Assembly: GCA_937139475.1 (NCBI GenBank)
Contig: CAKZQF010000101.1
Coordinates: forward strand, 1 to 64,000
Direction of reading: 5' to 3'
DNA length: 64,000 nucleotides
From: an uncultured Gammaproteobacteria bacterium
GTDB lineage: Bacteria > Pseudomonadota > Gammaproteobacteria > Enterobacterales > Psychrobiaceae
Below are positions 36,638 to 45,410 of this stretch, piece by piece. Numbering within the stretch: the first letter of the stretch is position 1; each line of letters opens with the position of its first letter. A program made the position numbers and the translations under genes. The notes beneath the pieces were generated by a model, which searched no databases, was not told where the DNA came from, and saw only the letters and a program-made list of their open reading frames with translations.

Positions 36638-38308
36638 ATGACTGAATCTTTTGCTCAACTGTTTGAAGAGTCTCTTCAAGAACTAGAAACCCGTCCAGGT
36701 TCGATCGTTAAAGGTACTGTTGTTCGTATCGAACGTGGTACTGTATTAGTAGACGCTGGTCTAAAATCTGAAAGCCCAATCTCTGCTGACCAATTCAAGA
36801 ATGCACTAGGCGAACTAGAAGTATCTGTTGGCGATGTTGTTGATGTTGCTATCGACGCGATGGAAGATGGTTTCGGTGAAACTCAACTTTCTCGTGAAAA
36901 AGCTAAGCGTCACGAGTCTTGGGGCGTTCTTGAGAAAGCATTCGAAGAGCAAGAAACTATCGTTGGTGTTATCAACGGTAAAGTTAAAGGCGGTTTCACT
37001 GTTGAAGTTAACACAATCCGTGCTTTCCTACCTGGTTCATTAGTAGATGTACGTCCAGTACGTGACACTTCTCACCTTGAAGGTAAAGAATTAGAATTTA
37101 AAGTTATCAAGCTTGACCAAAAGCGTAACAACGTTGTTGTTTCTCGTCGTGCTGTTATCGAAACTGAAAACAGTGCAGAGCGTGAAGAGCTACTTGCTAA
37201 CCTGCAAGAAGGTATCGAAGTTAAAGGTATCGTTAAGAACCTTACTGATTACGGTGCATTCGTTGATCTTGGCGGTATCGATGGCTTACTACACATCACT
37301 GACATGGCTTGGAAACGCGTTAAGCACCCAAGCGAAATCGTTGCAGTTGGTGACGAAATTAACGTTCGCGTACTTAAGTACGATCGTGAGAAGACTCGTG
37401 TTTCTCTAGGTCTTAAGCAAATGGGTGAAGATCCATGGGTATCAATCGCTGGTCGTTTCCCAGAAGGCACTAAGCTTACTGGTCGCGTAACTAACCTAAC
37501 TGATTACGGTTGTTTCGTTGAAATCCAAGAAGGCGTTGAAGGTCTAGTTCACGTTTCAGAAATGGATTGGACTAACAAAAACATCCACCCATCTAAAGTT
37601 GTTAGCTTGGATGACACTGTGGAAGTTATGGTTCTTGACATCGATGAAGAGCGTCGTCGTATTTCTCTTGGTCTTAAGCAATGTATTGCTAACCCATGGT
37701 CAGAGTTCTCTTCTAAGTTCGCTAAAGGCGATCGTGTTTCTGGTAAGATCAAATCAATCACTGATTTCGGTGTATTCATTGGTCTTGACGGTGGCATCGA
37801 CGGTCTTGTTCACCTATCTGACATTTCTTGGAATGTTGCTGGTGAAGACGCAGTTCGTGAATTCGCTAAAGGCGATGAAATCGAAGCGGTTGTACTTGCA
37901 GTTGACGCAGAACGTGAACGTATCAGCCTAGGTATTAAGCAATCTGAAGAAGATCCTTTCAATAACTACCTGTCAGAAAACAAAAAAGGTGCTATTGTTA
38001 AAGGTAAGGTAACTTCAGTTGACGCTAAAGGCGCTACAATTGAACTAGCTGATAGCGTTGAAGGTTACATCCGTGTAGCTGATATTTCACGTGACCGCAT
38101 TGAAGATGCTTCTACTGAATTGTCTGAAGGTCAAGAAGTTGAAGCTAAGTTCGTTGGTGTAGACCGTAAGAACCGTGTTGTTAGCTTATCTATCCGTGCT
38201 AAGGATGAAGCTGAAGAGAAATCTGCAGTTGAAAGCGTAAACAATGCTGAAGAGAGCTTCTCTTCAAATGCAATGGCTGAAGCGTTCAAAAACGCAAACC
38301 GCGACTAA
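36638..38308 (+). CDS. rpsA: 30S ribosomal protein S1
   Basis: mRNA-binding ribosomal protein needed to start translation of most messages. 556 residues with six S1 domains, e.g. [19 protein letters not shown] and [18 protein letters not shown]. Start is ATG 36638 ([12 protein letters not shown], as in the family); a GTG at 36626 in frame is unlikely. Codon choice is visibly restricted, as expected for a highly expressed gene, which also creates long false frames on both strands. The 110-base leader after cmk has no classic ribosome site, in line with rpsA autoregulation in E. coli. Confidence 0.98.
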   Translation: MTESFAQLFEESLQELETRPGSIVKGTVVRIERGTVLVDAGLKSESPISADQFKNALGELEVSVGDVVDVAIDAMEDGFGETQLSREKAKRHESWGVLEKAFEEQETIVGVINGKVKGGFTVEVNTIRAFLPGSLVDVRPVRDTSHLEGKELEFKVIKLDQKRNNVVVSRRAVIETENSAEREELLANLQEGIEVKGIVKNLTDYGAFVDLGGIDGLLHITDMAWKRVKHPSEIVAVGDEINVRVLKYDREKTRVSLGLKQMGEDPWVSIAGRFPEGTKLTGRVTNLTDYGCFVEIQEGVEGLVHVSEMDWTNKNIHPSKVVSLDDTVEVMVLDIDEERRRISLGLKQCIANPWSEFSSKFAKGDRVSGKIKSITDFGVFIGLDGGIDGLVHLSDISWNVAGEDAVREFAKGDEIEAVVLAVDAERERISLGIKQSEEDPFNNYLSENKKGAIVKGKVTSVDAKGATIELADSVEGYIRVADISRDRIEDASTELSEGQEVEAKFVGVDRKNRVVSLSIRAKDEAEEKSAVESVNNAEESFSSNAMAEAFKNANRD

Positions 38309-38379
38309 TATAATATTATTGGGGCGTTTTGCAAAAAGCGCCTCGAAATATTTTACTAGTGAAAGCAAAAGGAAGGTTT

Positions 38380-38670
38380 ATGACAAAGTCAGAATTAATC
38401 GAAAGGTTAGCGCTGAAACAGTTGCATCTATCAGCGAAAGATATCGAATCAGCAGTCAAAGACATGCTGGACTTAATGGCCAATACGCTTGCCGATGGCG
38501 ATCGCATTGAGATCAGAGGTTTTGGTAGTTTTTCTCTGCATTACCGTGCGCCACGTGTTGGACGTAACCCTAAATCAGGCGAAACGGTTGATTTGGGATC
38601 AAAATACGTTCCTCACTTTAAGCCAGGTAAAGAGTTGCGCGAACGCGTCAATGCCAGTCTTAATGCATAA
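38380..38670 (+). CDS. ihfB: Integration host factor beta subunit
   Basis: DNA-bending HU/IHF family protein of 96 residues. It starts [22 protein letters not shown] and has the intercalating arm region [13 protein letters not shown] and [15 protein letters not shown] 38380 is preceded by AAGGAAGG. It pairs with IhfA, encoded at 56743. A GC-rich stem-loop (about 38321-38342) lies between rpsA and ihfB and may reduce read-through. Confidence 0.97.
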   Translation: MTKSELIERLALKQLHLSAKDIESAVKDMLDLMANTLADGDRIEIRGFGSFSLHYRAPRVGRNPKSGETVDLGSKYVPHFKPGKELRERVNASLNA

Positions 38671-38707
38671 ACGCATAGGTTTTATACCAATGTAGTTATA
38701 CGCGATA

Positions 38708-38737
38708 CAAAAAGTGACCCTCGGGTCACTTTTTTTA
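38708..38737 (+). terminator. Terminator after ihfB
   Basis: AAAAGTGACCC pairs with GGGTCACTTTT, followed by a run of T. Ends the cmk-rpsA-ihfB unit. Confidence 0.9.
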
Positions 38738-38836
38738 TAGCTAAACTAAAGTAAATTATATCTAGTAACCCCCAGATATTTCTTGGATAATAGAGATATA
38801 GCAGATATTTGATATACTCGCTAAAAAGGAGCTTTT

Positions 38837-39148
38837 ATGAAATCTGTATTTATTACCATGTTAGTGGTCATATGTTTTGTCGCAGCGATGATTTTTAGTG
38901 CCAATAATACGGCCTTAGTAAATATCAACTATTTTGTGGCGCAAGGTGATTTTAATATTAGTCACGTTATTGGCTTTGCATTTTTGTTAGGCTTCATCAT
39001 TTGTTGGCTAATCTTTTTGTCTTTTTATATCACTTTGAAATTTCAACTTCGCTCAGCAAATAAAAAGCTAGCGCGATTAGAAACAAGTTTGGAAAAAGAC
39101 AAGACAGCTGAAACCGACATAGTGGCAACAACTCCTGCCAATGTTTGA
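38837..39148 (+). CDS. lapA: Lipopolysaccharide assembly protein A (LapA/YciS)
   Basis: Small inner-membrane protein of 103 residues with two hydrophobic segments (about 3-20 and 41-65) and a charged cytoplasmic tail (KKLARLETSLEKDK). The SANNTALVNINYF segment after TM1 is typical of LapA. It works with LapB to set LPS levels through LpxC turnover. A strong AAGGAG lies 7 bases before the start. The stop overlaps the start of lapB by 8 bases. Confidence 0.93.
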   Translation: MKSVFITMLVVICFVAAMIFSANNTALVNINYFVAQGDFNISHVIGFAFLLGFIICWLIFLSFYITLKFQLRSANKKLARLETSLEKDKTAETDIVATTPANV

Positions 39149-40298
39149 GTTATTGTTTTTACTGCTGCCTATAGCAGCAGGGTATGGTTGGTATATGGGG
39201 CGGCGCAGTGCAGGGCACCAACATCAACGAGATGCTAAGGACTATTCTAAAAACTATTTTGCTGGGTTAAATTACTTATTATCTGATCAGCCTGATAAAG
39301 CGGTCGATCAGTTCATCTCATTAGTAGAAGTTGATAGCGAAACAATCGAGACTCACCTCGCATTAGGTCGCTTGTTTAGGCAGCGAGGCGAGGTTGATCG
39401 TTCGCTACGGATACACCAAAACCTTTTAGCGCGACCTAACCTAACGCAGCAACAACGTGATAATGCATTGTATGAGTTAGGGAACGATTACCTGCAAGCA
39501 GGTCTACTTGATCGATGTCAGGCAATATTTAGTGATCTCGCTTCCAGTGAAGAGTTTGGTGAACGAGCGCTTAATCATCTGGTGTGCCTTTATCAAAAGA
39601 CCAAAGAGTGGCGCTTGGCCATTAACGTTGTCAATCAATTGAAAAGACGTGGTAATGACTGCCTTACCAAATCATTGGCGCACTTTTATTGTGAGTTATA
39701 TGAGGAAAATACCGAAAATCCAGATATTGGACTGTTGAAAAAAGCACTGCTAGTTGACGAAAACTGCGTGCGTGCAAGGCTGATATTGGGAAAGCATTAT
39801 CTGGAGAACGAAAGGTTCGCGGAATGCCAACTGTTGGTTGACCAATTTCTGAATCAGGATATTGATTATTTTTGTGAAGCCATTGAGTTATTTACCCAGT
39901 GTTATCACCAAAGAAATCAGCAAGATCTATTGGTAGAGAAACTTGAACAAGCGCTACAAAAAGGCGCTGGGGTAGCGACTTTGATCGCTAAAATTGAGAT
40001 AATACGTCCAAGTTTGTCACAAAACCAACTAGAGAAGCTCATTACAGAGCATTTAATCAGGCGCCCAAGCATCAGCGGGTTTTATAAGTTGATGGGCTAT
40101 CAGCTTGAAGATGCTGAGGCTGGGCGAGCCAAACACAGCTTATCTCATTTGCGTTTACTCGTTGGTGAGCAATTAAAAATAAAGCCCAAATACCGTTGTA
40201 GTGGTTGTGGTTTTAGCGCGAAAAATATTCACTGGCAGTGTCCATCATGCCAAGGTTGGGGTGTGATCAAACCCATTCGAGGTCTTGATGGCGATTAA
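39141..40298 (+). CDS. lapB: Lipopolysaccharide assembly protein B (LapB/YciM)
   Basis: Membrane-anchored adaptor that presents LpxC to FtsH for degradation and so limits LPS synthesis. 385 residues: one N-terminal membrane segment (ELLFLLLPIAAGYGWYMGR), about nine TPR units, and a C-terminal rubredoxin-like zinc ribbon with CSGCGF and CPSCQGWG. All four Cys are present. Translationally coupled to lapA by overlap. Confidence 0.97.
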   Translation: MFELLFLLLPIAAGYGWYMGRRSAGHQHQRDAKDYSKNYFAGLNYLLSDQPDKAVDQFISLVEVDSETIETHLALGRLFRQRGEVDRSLRIHQNLLARPNLTQQQRDNALYELGNDYLQAGLLDRCQAIFSDLASSEEFGERALNHLVCLYQKTKEWRLAINVVNQLKRRGNDCLTKSLAHFYCELYEENTENPDIGLLKKALLVDENCVRARLILGKHYLENERFAECQLLVDQFLNQDIDYFCEAIELFTQCYHQRNQQDLLVEKLEQALQKGAGVATLIAKIEIIRPSLSQNQLEKLITEHLIRRPSISGFYKLMGYQLEDAEAGRAKHSLSHLRLLVGEQLKIKPKYRCSGCGFSAKNIHWQCPSCQGWGVIKPIRGLDGD

Positions 40299-40355
40299 AT
40301 TTAAGTAACTTATTCGGGGTTGCCACCCAATAACGTAGAACAGTAAAGGAAAAAC

Positions 40356-41060
40356 ATGAGCAATCAATCAAAAGTCTGTGTTGCATTAGATTTTGACAAT
40401 AAAGAAAAAGCATTAGCGTTTGTTAACAGCATAGATCCAAATAGCTGTCGCCTAAAGGTGGGCAAAGAAATGTTTACCTATTTTGGCCCTGAGTTTGTTA
40501 AGGCATTGGTTGATAAAGGTTTCGATGTATTCCTCGATTTAAAATTCCATGATATTCCGAACACGGTAGCAAAAGCCGTAGCGGCCGCTGCTGAATTAGG
40601 TGTGTGGATGGTAAACGTCCATGCCAGTGGTGGTGAGAAAATGATGCGTGCTGCCAAAGCATCGCTAGCGCCTTATGGTGACAAAGCACCGCTGTTAATA
40701 GCCGTCACGGTATTGACCAGCATGGAGCAAAGCGAATTACCATTGATTGGTGTACAGGCACCATTAGATGAACATGTAAAGCGTCTGGCAACCTTAACTA
40801 AAGACTGTGGCCTTGATGGTGTTGTGTGTTCAGCGCAGGAAGCAAGTGTGTTAAAAGCACTGCTTGGCCAAGAGTTTAAACTGGTTACTCCTGGTATTAG
40901 ACCGAGTGGTAGTGCAGTGGGTGACCAAAAACGCATTATGACACCAGAGCAGGCCGTAGCCGCGGGCAGTGATTACCTTGTGGTCGGACGTCCTATTACA
41001 CAGTCTGAACAACCGGCCAGTGTATTGTCAGATATTAATCAATCGCTAGCTATAAATTAA
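40356..41060 (+). CDS. pyrF: Orotidine 5'-phosphate decarboxylase
   Basis: Last step of UMP synthesis. 234 residues of the TIM-barrel family. The catalytic motif [14 protein letters not shown] is intact, and the phosphate-binding end reads VTPGIRPSG and YLVVGRPIT. The lapB-pyrF order matches E. coli (yciM-pyrF). AAAGGAAA precedes ATG. Confidence 0.98.
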   Translation: MSNQSKVCVALDFDNKEKALAFVNSIDPNSCRLKVGKEMFTYFGPEFVKALVDKGFDVFLDLKFHDIPNTVAKAVAAAAELGVWMVNVHASGGEKMMRAAKASLAPYGDKAPLLIAVTVLTSMEQSELPLIGVQAPLDEHVKRLATLTKDCGLDGVVCSAQEASVLKALLGQEFKLVTPGIRPSGSAVGDQKRIMTPEQAVAAGSDYLVVGRPITQSEQPASVLSDINQSLAIN

Positions 41061-41078
41061 GCTAATTCAATTAGATAA

Positions 41079-41112
41079 AAAGCTCCCAAATGTTTTTGGG
41101 GGCTTTTTTTTT
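41079..41112 (+). terminator. Terminator after pyrF
   Basis: AAGCTCCCAAA pairs with TTTTGGGGGCTT (one G-T pair) over a short loop, followed by eight or more T. Confidence 0.9.
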
Positions 41113-41142
41113 GCGTGGTCTTTTTTAAAATGAAGCGTTAGG

Positions 41143-41158
41143 TTAAACGCATGTTTAA
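41143..41158. promoter_or_regulatory. AAAC-N4-GTTT palindrome upstream of acyl-CoA dehydrogenase promoter
   Basis: TTAAACGCATGTTTAA. The core AAAC-N4-GTTT fits the PsrA-type operator form known from Pseudomonas fatty-acid regulation, although the flanking G/C bases are replaced. It is 29 bases upstream of the -35. Confidence 0.4.
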
Positions 41159-41186
41159 AATAAATTCTGATTTGGGCTTATTTGGC

Positions 41187-41215
41187 TTAACAAAGCTTTA
41201 CAAATTTGGTATAAA
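41187..41215 (+). promoter_or_regulatory. Sigma-70 promoter of the acyl-CoA dehydrogenase gene
   Basis: TTAACA (41187-41192), 17-base spacer, TATAAA (41210-41215). The start codon is 61 bases after the -10. Confidence 0.65.
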
Positions 41216-41217
41216 AT

Positions 41218-41231
41218 AAAACAACTGTTTT
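41218..41231. promoter_or_regulatory. Second AAAC-N4-GTTT palindrome at the transcription start
   Basis: AAAACAACTGTTTT begins 3 bases after the -10 box, where a bound repressor would block transcription. Same core as the palindrome at 41143. Confidence 0.45.
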
Positions 41232-41275
41232 AAAAGAGCGTTTAGTTGCTCGAGTCTGCTAAGGATAACGATACA

Positions 41276-43075
41276 ATGACCGAATTTAAGCCACCGCTAG
41301 AAGATATGAGCTTCTTGCTAAAGAATGTATTTAATGTTGAACAATTATGGCAGGGCATACCGGCTCTAGCAGAAGCTGTCGATGTTGATACCGCTGAAGC
41401 CATTCTTGAGGAAGCTGGTAAGTTGGCAAGCACGCTAATAGCCCCGCTAAACCGTAGTGGCGATGAAGAAGGCGCTAAATGGGATGATGGGGTTGTAACA
41501 ACGCCCGCTGGCTTTAAAGAAGCGTTCGCTACCTTTGCTGAAGGTGGTTGGGGCGGTCTTTGTGGTGATCCTGAGTTTGGTGGTATGGGCATGCCAAAGA
41601 TGCTAGGCGTTTTATTTGATGAAATGATGTATGCATCTAATAGTTCATTCACACTCTATCCAACGCTGACCTCTGGCGCATGTTTGGCACTGAACGCACA
41701 TGGTAGTGATGAATTAAAAAATGAATACTTGCCAAACCTATACAGTGGCCGTTGGTCAGCTTCAATGTGTTTGACTGAACCACACAGTGGTACAGATCTA
41801 GGCTTGATTCGCACTAAAGCTGTACCTAACGATGAAGGTAGCTATGATATTTCTGGGACCAAAATCTTCATCACCGGTGGTGAACATGATCTTAATGAGA
41901 ACATTATCCACTTAGTGCTTGCCAAACTGCCAGATGCAGCACCAGGCGCACGTGGTATTTCATTGTTCTTGGTACCAAAAATTAATGTTGAAAATGACGA
42001 GTTAACAACGCCCAATAACGTCTCTTGTGGTTCGATCGAACACAAAATGGGAATCAAAGCATCATCAACTTGTGTGATGAATTTCGATGAATCAAAAGGT
42101 TATCTCATTGGTGAAGCAGGTAAGGGCCTTGCATGCATGTTCACGATGATGAACTACGAGCGTTTATCGATCGGTATCCAAGGTATCGGTTGTGGCGAAA
42201 TGGCGTATCAAGGCGGCGCTGAATATGCAAAAGAGCGCTTGCAAAGTAAAGGTGTTGGCCCATTACGTGATAAAACCAAAGATGCAGATCCAATCGTAGT
42301 ACATGGTGACGTTCGCCGTATGCTACTTACTGCACGTGCCAATAATGAAGGTAGCCGAGCCTTTGCACTTTACATTGCCAAACAGCTAGATGTTGCTAAA
42401 TTTAGCAATGAGCCAGAACAGGTTGCCAAAGCGAATTCGTTAGTAGCCTTATTAACGCCAGTGGCAAAAGCGTTCTTTACCGATTTAGGCTTTGAGTCCA
42501 CGGTATTGGGCCAGCAAGTGTATGGCGGCCATGGCTACATTCGCGAATGGGGCATGGAGCAGTTAGTACGTGACGTACGCATTGCGCAAATTTATGAAGG
42601 TACAAATGGTATTCAAGCACTAGATTTAATTGGCCGTAAAGTCGCTGCAAACCAAGGACAAGACTACAACGTCTTCTCTGATGAAGTGAAAGCGTTTATT
42701 AGTACCTTTGAATCTAGCGCACAGGCAGACAACCTTCGTCTGGTGGCCATGGTTGAGCAATTGAAAACCTCGATTGCGTCGTTAGACGAACTAACCCAAA
42801 TCATTTTGGAGCGTTCAGGTGACGGTAATGAACTTAATGGCAATGCTGTTGATTATCTAAACGCATTTGGTTACGCATCGTTTGCGTATATGTGGTGTAT
42901 GACCTCATTAAGCGCTGTCGAAGCACAAGCAAGTAGCGATAATCCATACTTTGAAAACAAGTTAACGGTTGCGGAATTCTTCTTCGCCCGCCTATTACCT
43001 AAACAACAAGCTTATACCAATTCGATTAAAGCTGGTGTCGAATCTATCATGGCAATGCCAAACGATATGTTCTAG
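41276..43075 (+). CDS. Acyl-CoA dehydrogenase (DmdC/AcdA-like long form)
   Basis: FAD enzyme of 599 residues that oxidises an acyl-CoA to the enoyl-CoA. Longer than classic ACADs (about 380) because of an N-terminal extension and an extra C-terminal domain, as in the DmdC (3-methylmercaptopropionyl-CoA dehydrogenase) branch. Visible: MCLTEPHSGTDLG (FAD/substrate loop), GGHGYIREWGMEQLVRD, and QIYEGTNGIQALDLIGRK with the catalytic Glu. The substrate is uncertain: fatty acyl-CoA or DMSP-derived. ATG 41276 has AAGGA upstream. The gene is monocistronic with its own promoter and terminator. Confidence 0.92.
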   Translation: MTEFKPPLEDMSFLLKNVFNVEQLWQGIPALAEAVDVDTAEAILEEAGKLASTLIAPLNRSGDEEGAKWDDGVVTTPAGFKEAFATFAEGGWGGLCGDPEFGGMGMPKMLGVLFDEMMYASNSSFTLYPTLTSGACLALNAHGSDELKNEYLPNLYSGRWSASMCLTEPHSGTDLGLIRTKAVPNDEGSYDISGTKIFITGGEHDLNENIIHLVLAKLPDAAPGARGISLFLVPKINVENDELTTPNNVSCGSIEHKMGIKASSTCVMNFDESKGYLIGEAGKGLACMFTMMNYERLSIGIQGIGCGEMAYQGGAEYAKERLQSKGVGPLRDKTKDADPIVVHGDVRRMLLTARANNEGSRAFALYIAKQLDVAKFSNEPEQVAKANSLVALLTPVAKAFFTDLGFESTVLGQQVYGGHGYIREWGMEQLVRDVRIAQIYEGTNGIQALDLIGRKVAANQGQDYNVFSDEVKAFISTFESSAQADNLRLVAMVEQLKTSIASLDELTQIILERSGDGNELNGNAVDYLNAFGYASFAYMWCMTSLSAVEAQASSDNPYFENKLTVAEFFFARLLPKQQAYTNSIKAGVESIMAMPNDMF

Positions 43076-43093
43076 TTTTAATTTGCAAGGTAC

Positions 43094-43123
43094 AAGCGCG
43101 CAGCCTATGCTGCGCGCTTTTTT
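43094..43123 (+). terminator. Terminator after acyl-CoA dehydrogenase
   Basis: GCGCGCAGC (43096-43104), loop CTAT, GCTGCGCGC (43109-43117), then six T. Confidence 0.93.
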
Positions 43124-43200
43124 ATGCGCAACTAACGGCTTCGTAGTCCGGCGTTTGCGAGCAAAACTGTGCTATTTTCCATGTTTTTTTAGTCCCACCG

Positions 43201-43227
43201 TTGAAAACCAAAATAACTACCCCATCT
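43201..43227 (+). promoter_or_regulatory. Sigma-32 heat-shock promoter of htpG
   Basis: TTGAAA (43201-43206), 13-base spacer, CCCCATCT (43220-43227). This is close to the RpoH consensus CTTGAAA-N(11-16)-CCCCATNT. The htpG start is 53 bases further on. Confidence 0.88.
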
Positions 43228-43280
43228 ATTTATTTATGACGCATTAAAGTGCAATTAGTATCAACCAAACGGAGTTAAGC

Positions 43281-45197
43281 ATGTCTGCAACAACCCAAAC
43301 TCATGGCTTTCAAACGGAAGTAACTCAATTATTACAACTGATGATCCATTCACTGTATTCTAATAAAGAAATCTTTTTACGTGAATTGGTATCAAATGCA
43401 GCAGATGCTGCAGATAAATTACGTTTTAAAGCACTGGAGAATAATGCTCTTTACGAAGGTGATGGTGAACTGAGAGTTCGCGTGAGCTTTGATAAAGAGG
43501 CCGGTACCATTACGATAAGTGATAATGGCATTGGTATGAATCGCGATGATGTTATCGAACATCTTGGTACGATCGCTAAATCAGGTACTGCAGAATTTTT
43601 CTCAAACCTCTCTGGTGACGAAGCAAAAGACAGTCAACTAATCGGTCAATTCGGTGTTGGTTTTTACTCTTCATTTATTGTGGCGGACCGTGTAACGGTT
43701 AATACCCGTAAAGCGGGTGAGGCTGCTGATCAGGGTGTTCGCTGGGAATCGGAAGGCAAGGGCGAGTTTGACCTTACTCCAATTACCAAAACAGAGCGCG
43801 GTACAGAAATCATTTTACATTTGATGGAAGCGGAAGAAGAGTTCTTAAATGATTACCGATTGAAACAGGTTATCGGAAAGTATTCTGACCATATTTCAGT
43901 TTCTGTAGAAATGTTCAATCAAGAAGTACCTGAAGTTGAAGTAGAAGATGGCGAAAATACGCCAGCTGTACCTGCTCACTGGGCTCCGGTAAACAAAGCG
44001 ACTGCGCTGTGGACTTTAAGCAAGTCTGAGTTAAAAGACGAAGAATACAACGAGTTTTACAAACACGTTGCGCATGACTTTGAAGATCCACTAACCTGGG
44101 CACATAACAAGGTTGAAGGTAAACTGGAATATACGAGTCTACTTTACATTCCAAGCCGTGCGCCATGGGATATGTATAATCGTGAATCAGCCTCAGGCCT
44201 AAAATTATACGTTCAACGTGTATTTATTATGGATGACGCTGAGCAATTTATGCCTGCATACCTACGCTTTGTTAAAGGCTTGGTTGACTCTAACGATTTA
44301 CCTTTGAATGTTTCTCGTGAAATTCTACAAGAGAACAAAGTAACACAAGCGATGCGCAGTGGTTGCACTAAGCGCGTGTTACAAATGCTAGAAAAACTCG
44401 GTAAAAAAGATAGCGATAAGTACCAAAAATTCTGGAAAGAGTTTGGTCAGGTGCTTAAAGAAGGCCCAGCAGAAGATTCTGTGAATAAGGAAGCTATCGC
44501 TAAGCTACTACGTTTTGCATCGACGCATAACGATACTGCAGAGCAAACTGTATCGCTGCCTGATTACATCGAACGTATGCCGGAAGACCAAGAATCTATT
44601 TACTATATTACTGCAGATAGTTTCGCAGCGGCTAAAAACAGCCCGCACCTTGAGCAACTACGTAGCCGTGGATTCGAAGTATTATTACTTTCTGATCGTA
44701 TTGACGAATGGTTAATGAGCCACCTAACAGAGTTTGATTCTAAGCAGCTGCAATCAGTGGTTAAAGCGGACTTAGACTTAGGCGAACTAGACGAAGAAAC
44801 GAAAGAAAAGCAAGCAGCAACAGATAAAGAATTTGAATCCGTTGTTACACGCATCAAAGAAGTGCTTGGTGATGAAGTAAAAGATGTTCGCGTATCGCAC
44901 CGCTTAACTAACACACCAAGTTGTATCGTATCTGATGGTCAAGATATGACGAGTCAAATGATTAAACTGATGGAAGCCGCTGGTCAGCCAGTTCCTGAAA
45001 CCAAATTCATTTTTGAATTCAACCCTGAGCATACACTGGTTAAGCACCTTGCCGATGAACAAGATGAAGCGCGATTTGGTAAGTGGGTCGATGTATTATA
45101 TCGTCAAGCGCAGCTTTCAGAGCGCGGATCATTAGAAGACCCAGCAGGATTCATTAATAAAATGAATGAGCTGATGCTAGATTTAGCTAAAGCATAA
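43281..45197 (+). CDS. htpG: Chaperone HtpG (Hsp90)
   Basis: Bacterial Hsp90, an ATP-driven dimeric chaperone. 638 residues: N-terminal GHKL ATPase ([36 protein letters not shown]), middle domain ([18 protein letters not shown]), and C-terminal dimerisation domain. All ATP-site motifs are intact. Expression should rise on heat shock given the sigma-32 promoter. Single-gene unit. Confidence 0.98.
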   Translation: MSATTQTHGFQTEVTQLLQLMIHSLYSNKEIFLRELVSNAADAADKLRFKALENNALYEGDGELRVRVSFDKEAGTITISDNGIGMNRDDVIEHLGTIAKSGTAEFFSNLSGDEAKDSQLIGQFGVGFYSSFIVADRVTVNTRKAGEAADQGVRWESEGKGEFDLTPITKTERGTEIILHLMEAEEEFLNDYRLKQVIGKYSDHISVSVEMFNQEVPEVEVEDGENTPAVPAHWAPVNKATALWTLSKSELKDEEYNEFYKHVAHDFEDPLTWAHNKVEGKLEYTSLLYIPSRAPWDMYNRESASGLKLYVQRVFIMDDAEQFMPAYLRFVKGLVDSNDLPLNVSREILQENKVTQAMRSGCTKRVLQMLEKLGKKDSDKYQKFWKEFGQVLKEGPAEDSVNKEAIAKLLRFASTHNDTAEQTVSLPDYIERMPEDQESIYYITADSFAAAKNSPHLEQLRSRGFEVLLLSDRIDEWLMSHLTEFDSKQLQSVVKADLDLGELDEETKEKQAATDKEFESVVTRIKEVLGDEVKDVRVSHRLTNTPSCIVSDGQDMTSQMIKLMEAAGQPVPETKFIFEFNPEHTLVKHLADEQDEARFGKWVDVLYRQAQLSERGSLEDPAGFINKMNELMLDLAKA

Positions 45198-45212
45198 AGA
45201 AAAACTTCGATT

Positions 45213-45247
45213 AAAGGCCCTTGCAGCAATGTCAGGGCCTTTTTTTT
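45213..45247 (+). terminator. Terminator after htpG
   Basis: AAAGGCCCT (45213-45221) pairs with AGGGCCTTT (45234-45242), followed by T. Confidence 0.92.
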
Positions 45248-45410
45248 GGGGCACTGTTTGGGTGGCTTCTACGCTTAGCAGCTAAGTCTATTGCCTGGAA
45301 AAATCTTGTTACACCTTAATTTATTATTTCTATTTAAACTCATCTAGATAAGTTATTTTCTTGATAGAACTGCGCTACACTCGATTGGTTATTAACCAAT
45401 GGAAGCTGTG

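Noticed and set aside
36828-37931. Several long alternative frames within rpsA on both strands
   Set aside because: They arise from the repetitive S1 domains and restricted codon use; RpsA itself is full length and unmistakable.
41242-41652. A 136-codon minus-strand frame opposite the start of the acyl-CoA dehydrogenase
   Set aside because: It runs antisense to conserved coding sequence and across its promoter-proximal end, with no ribosome site or domain.
42969-43247. A 92-codon frame over the 3' end of the acyl-CoA dehydrogenase
   Set aside because: It crosses the terminator and the sigma-32 promoter of htpG, which argues against a coding role.
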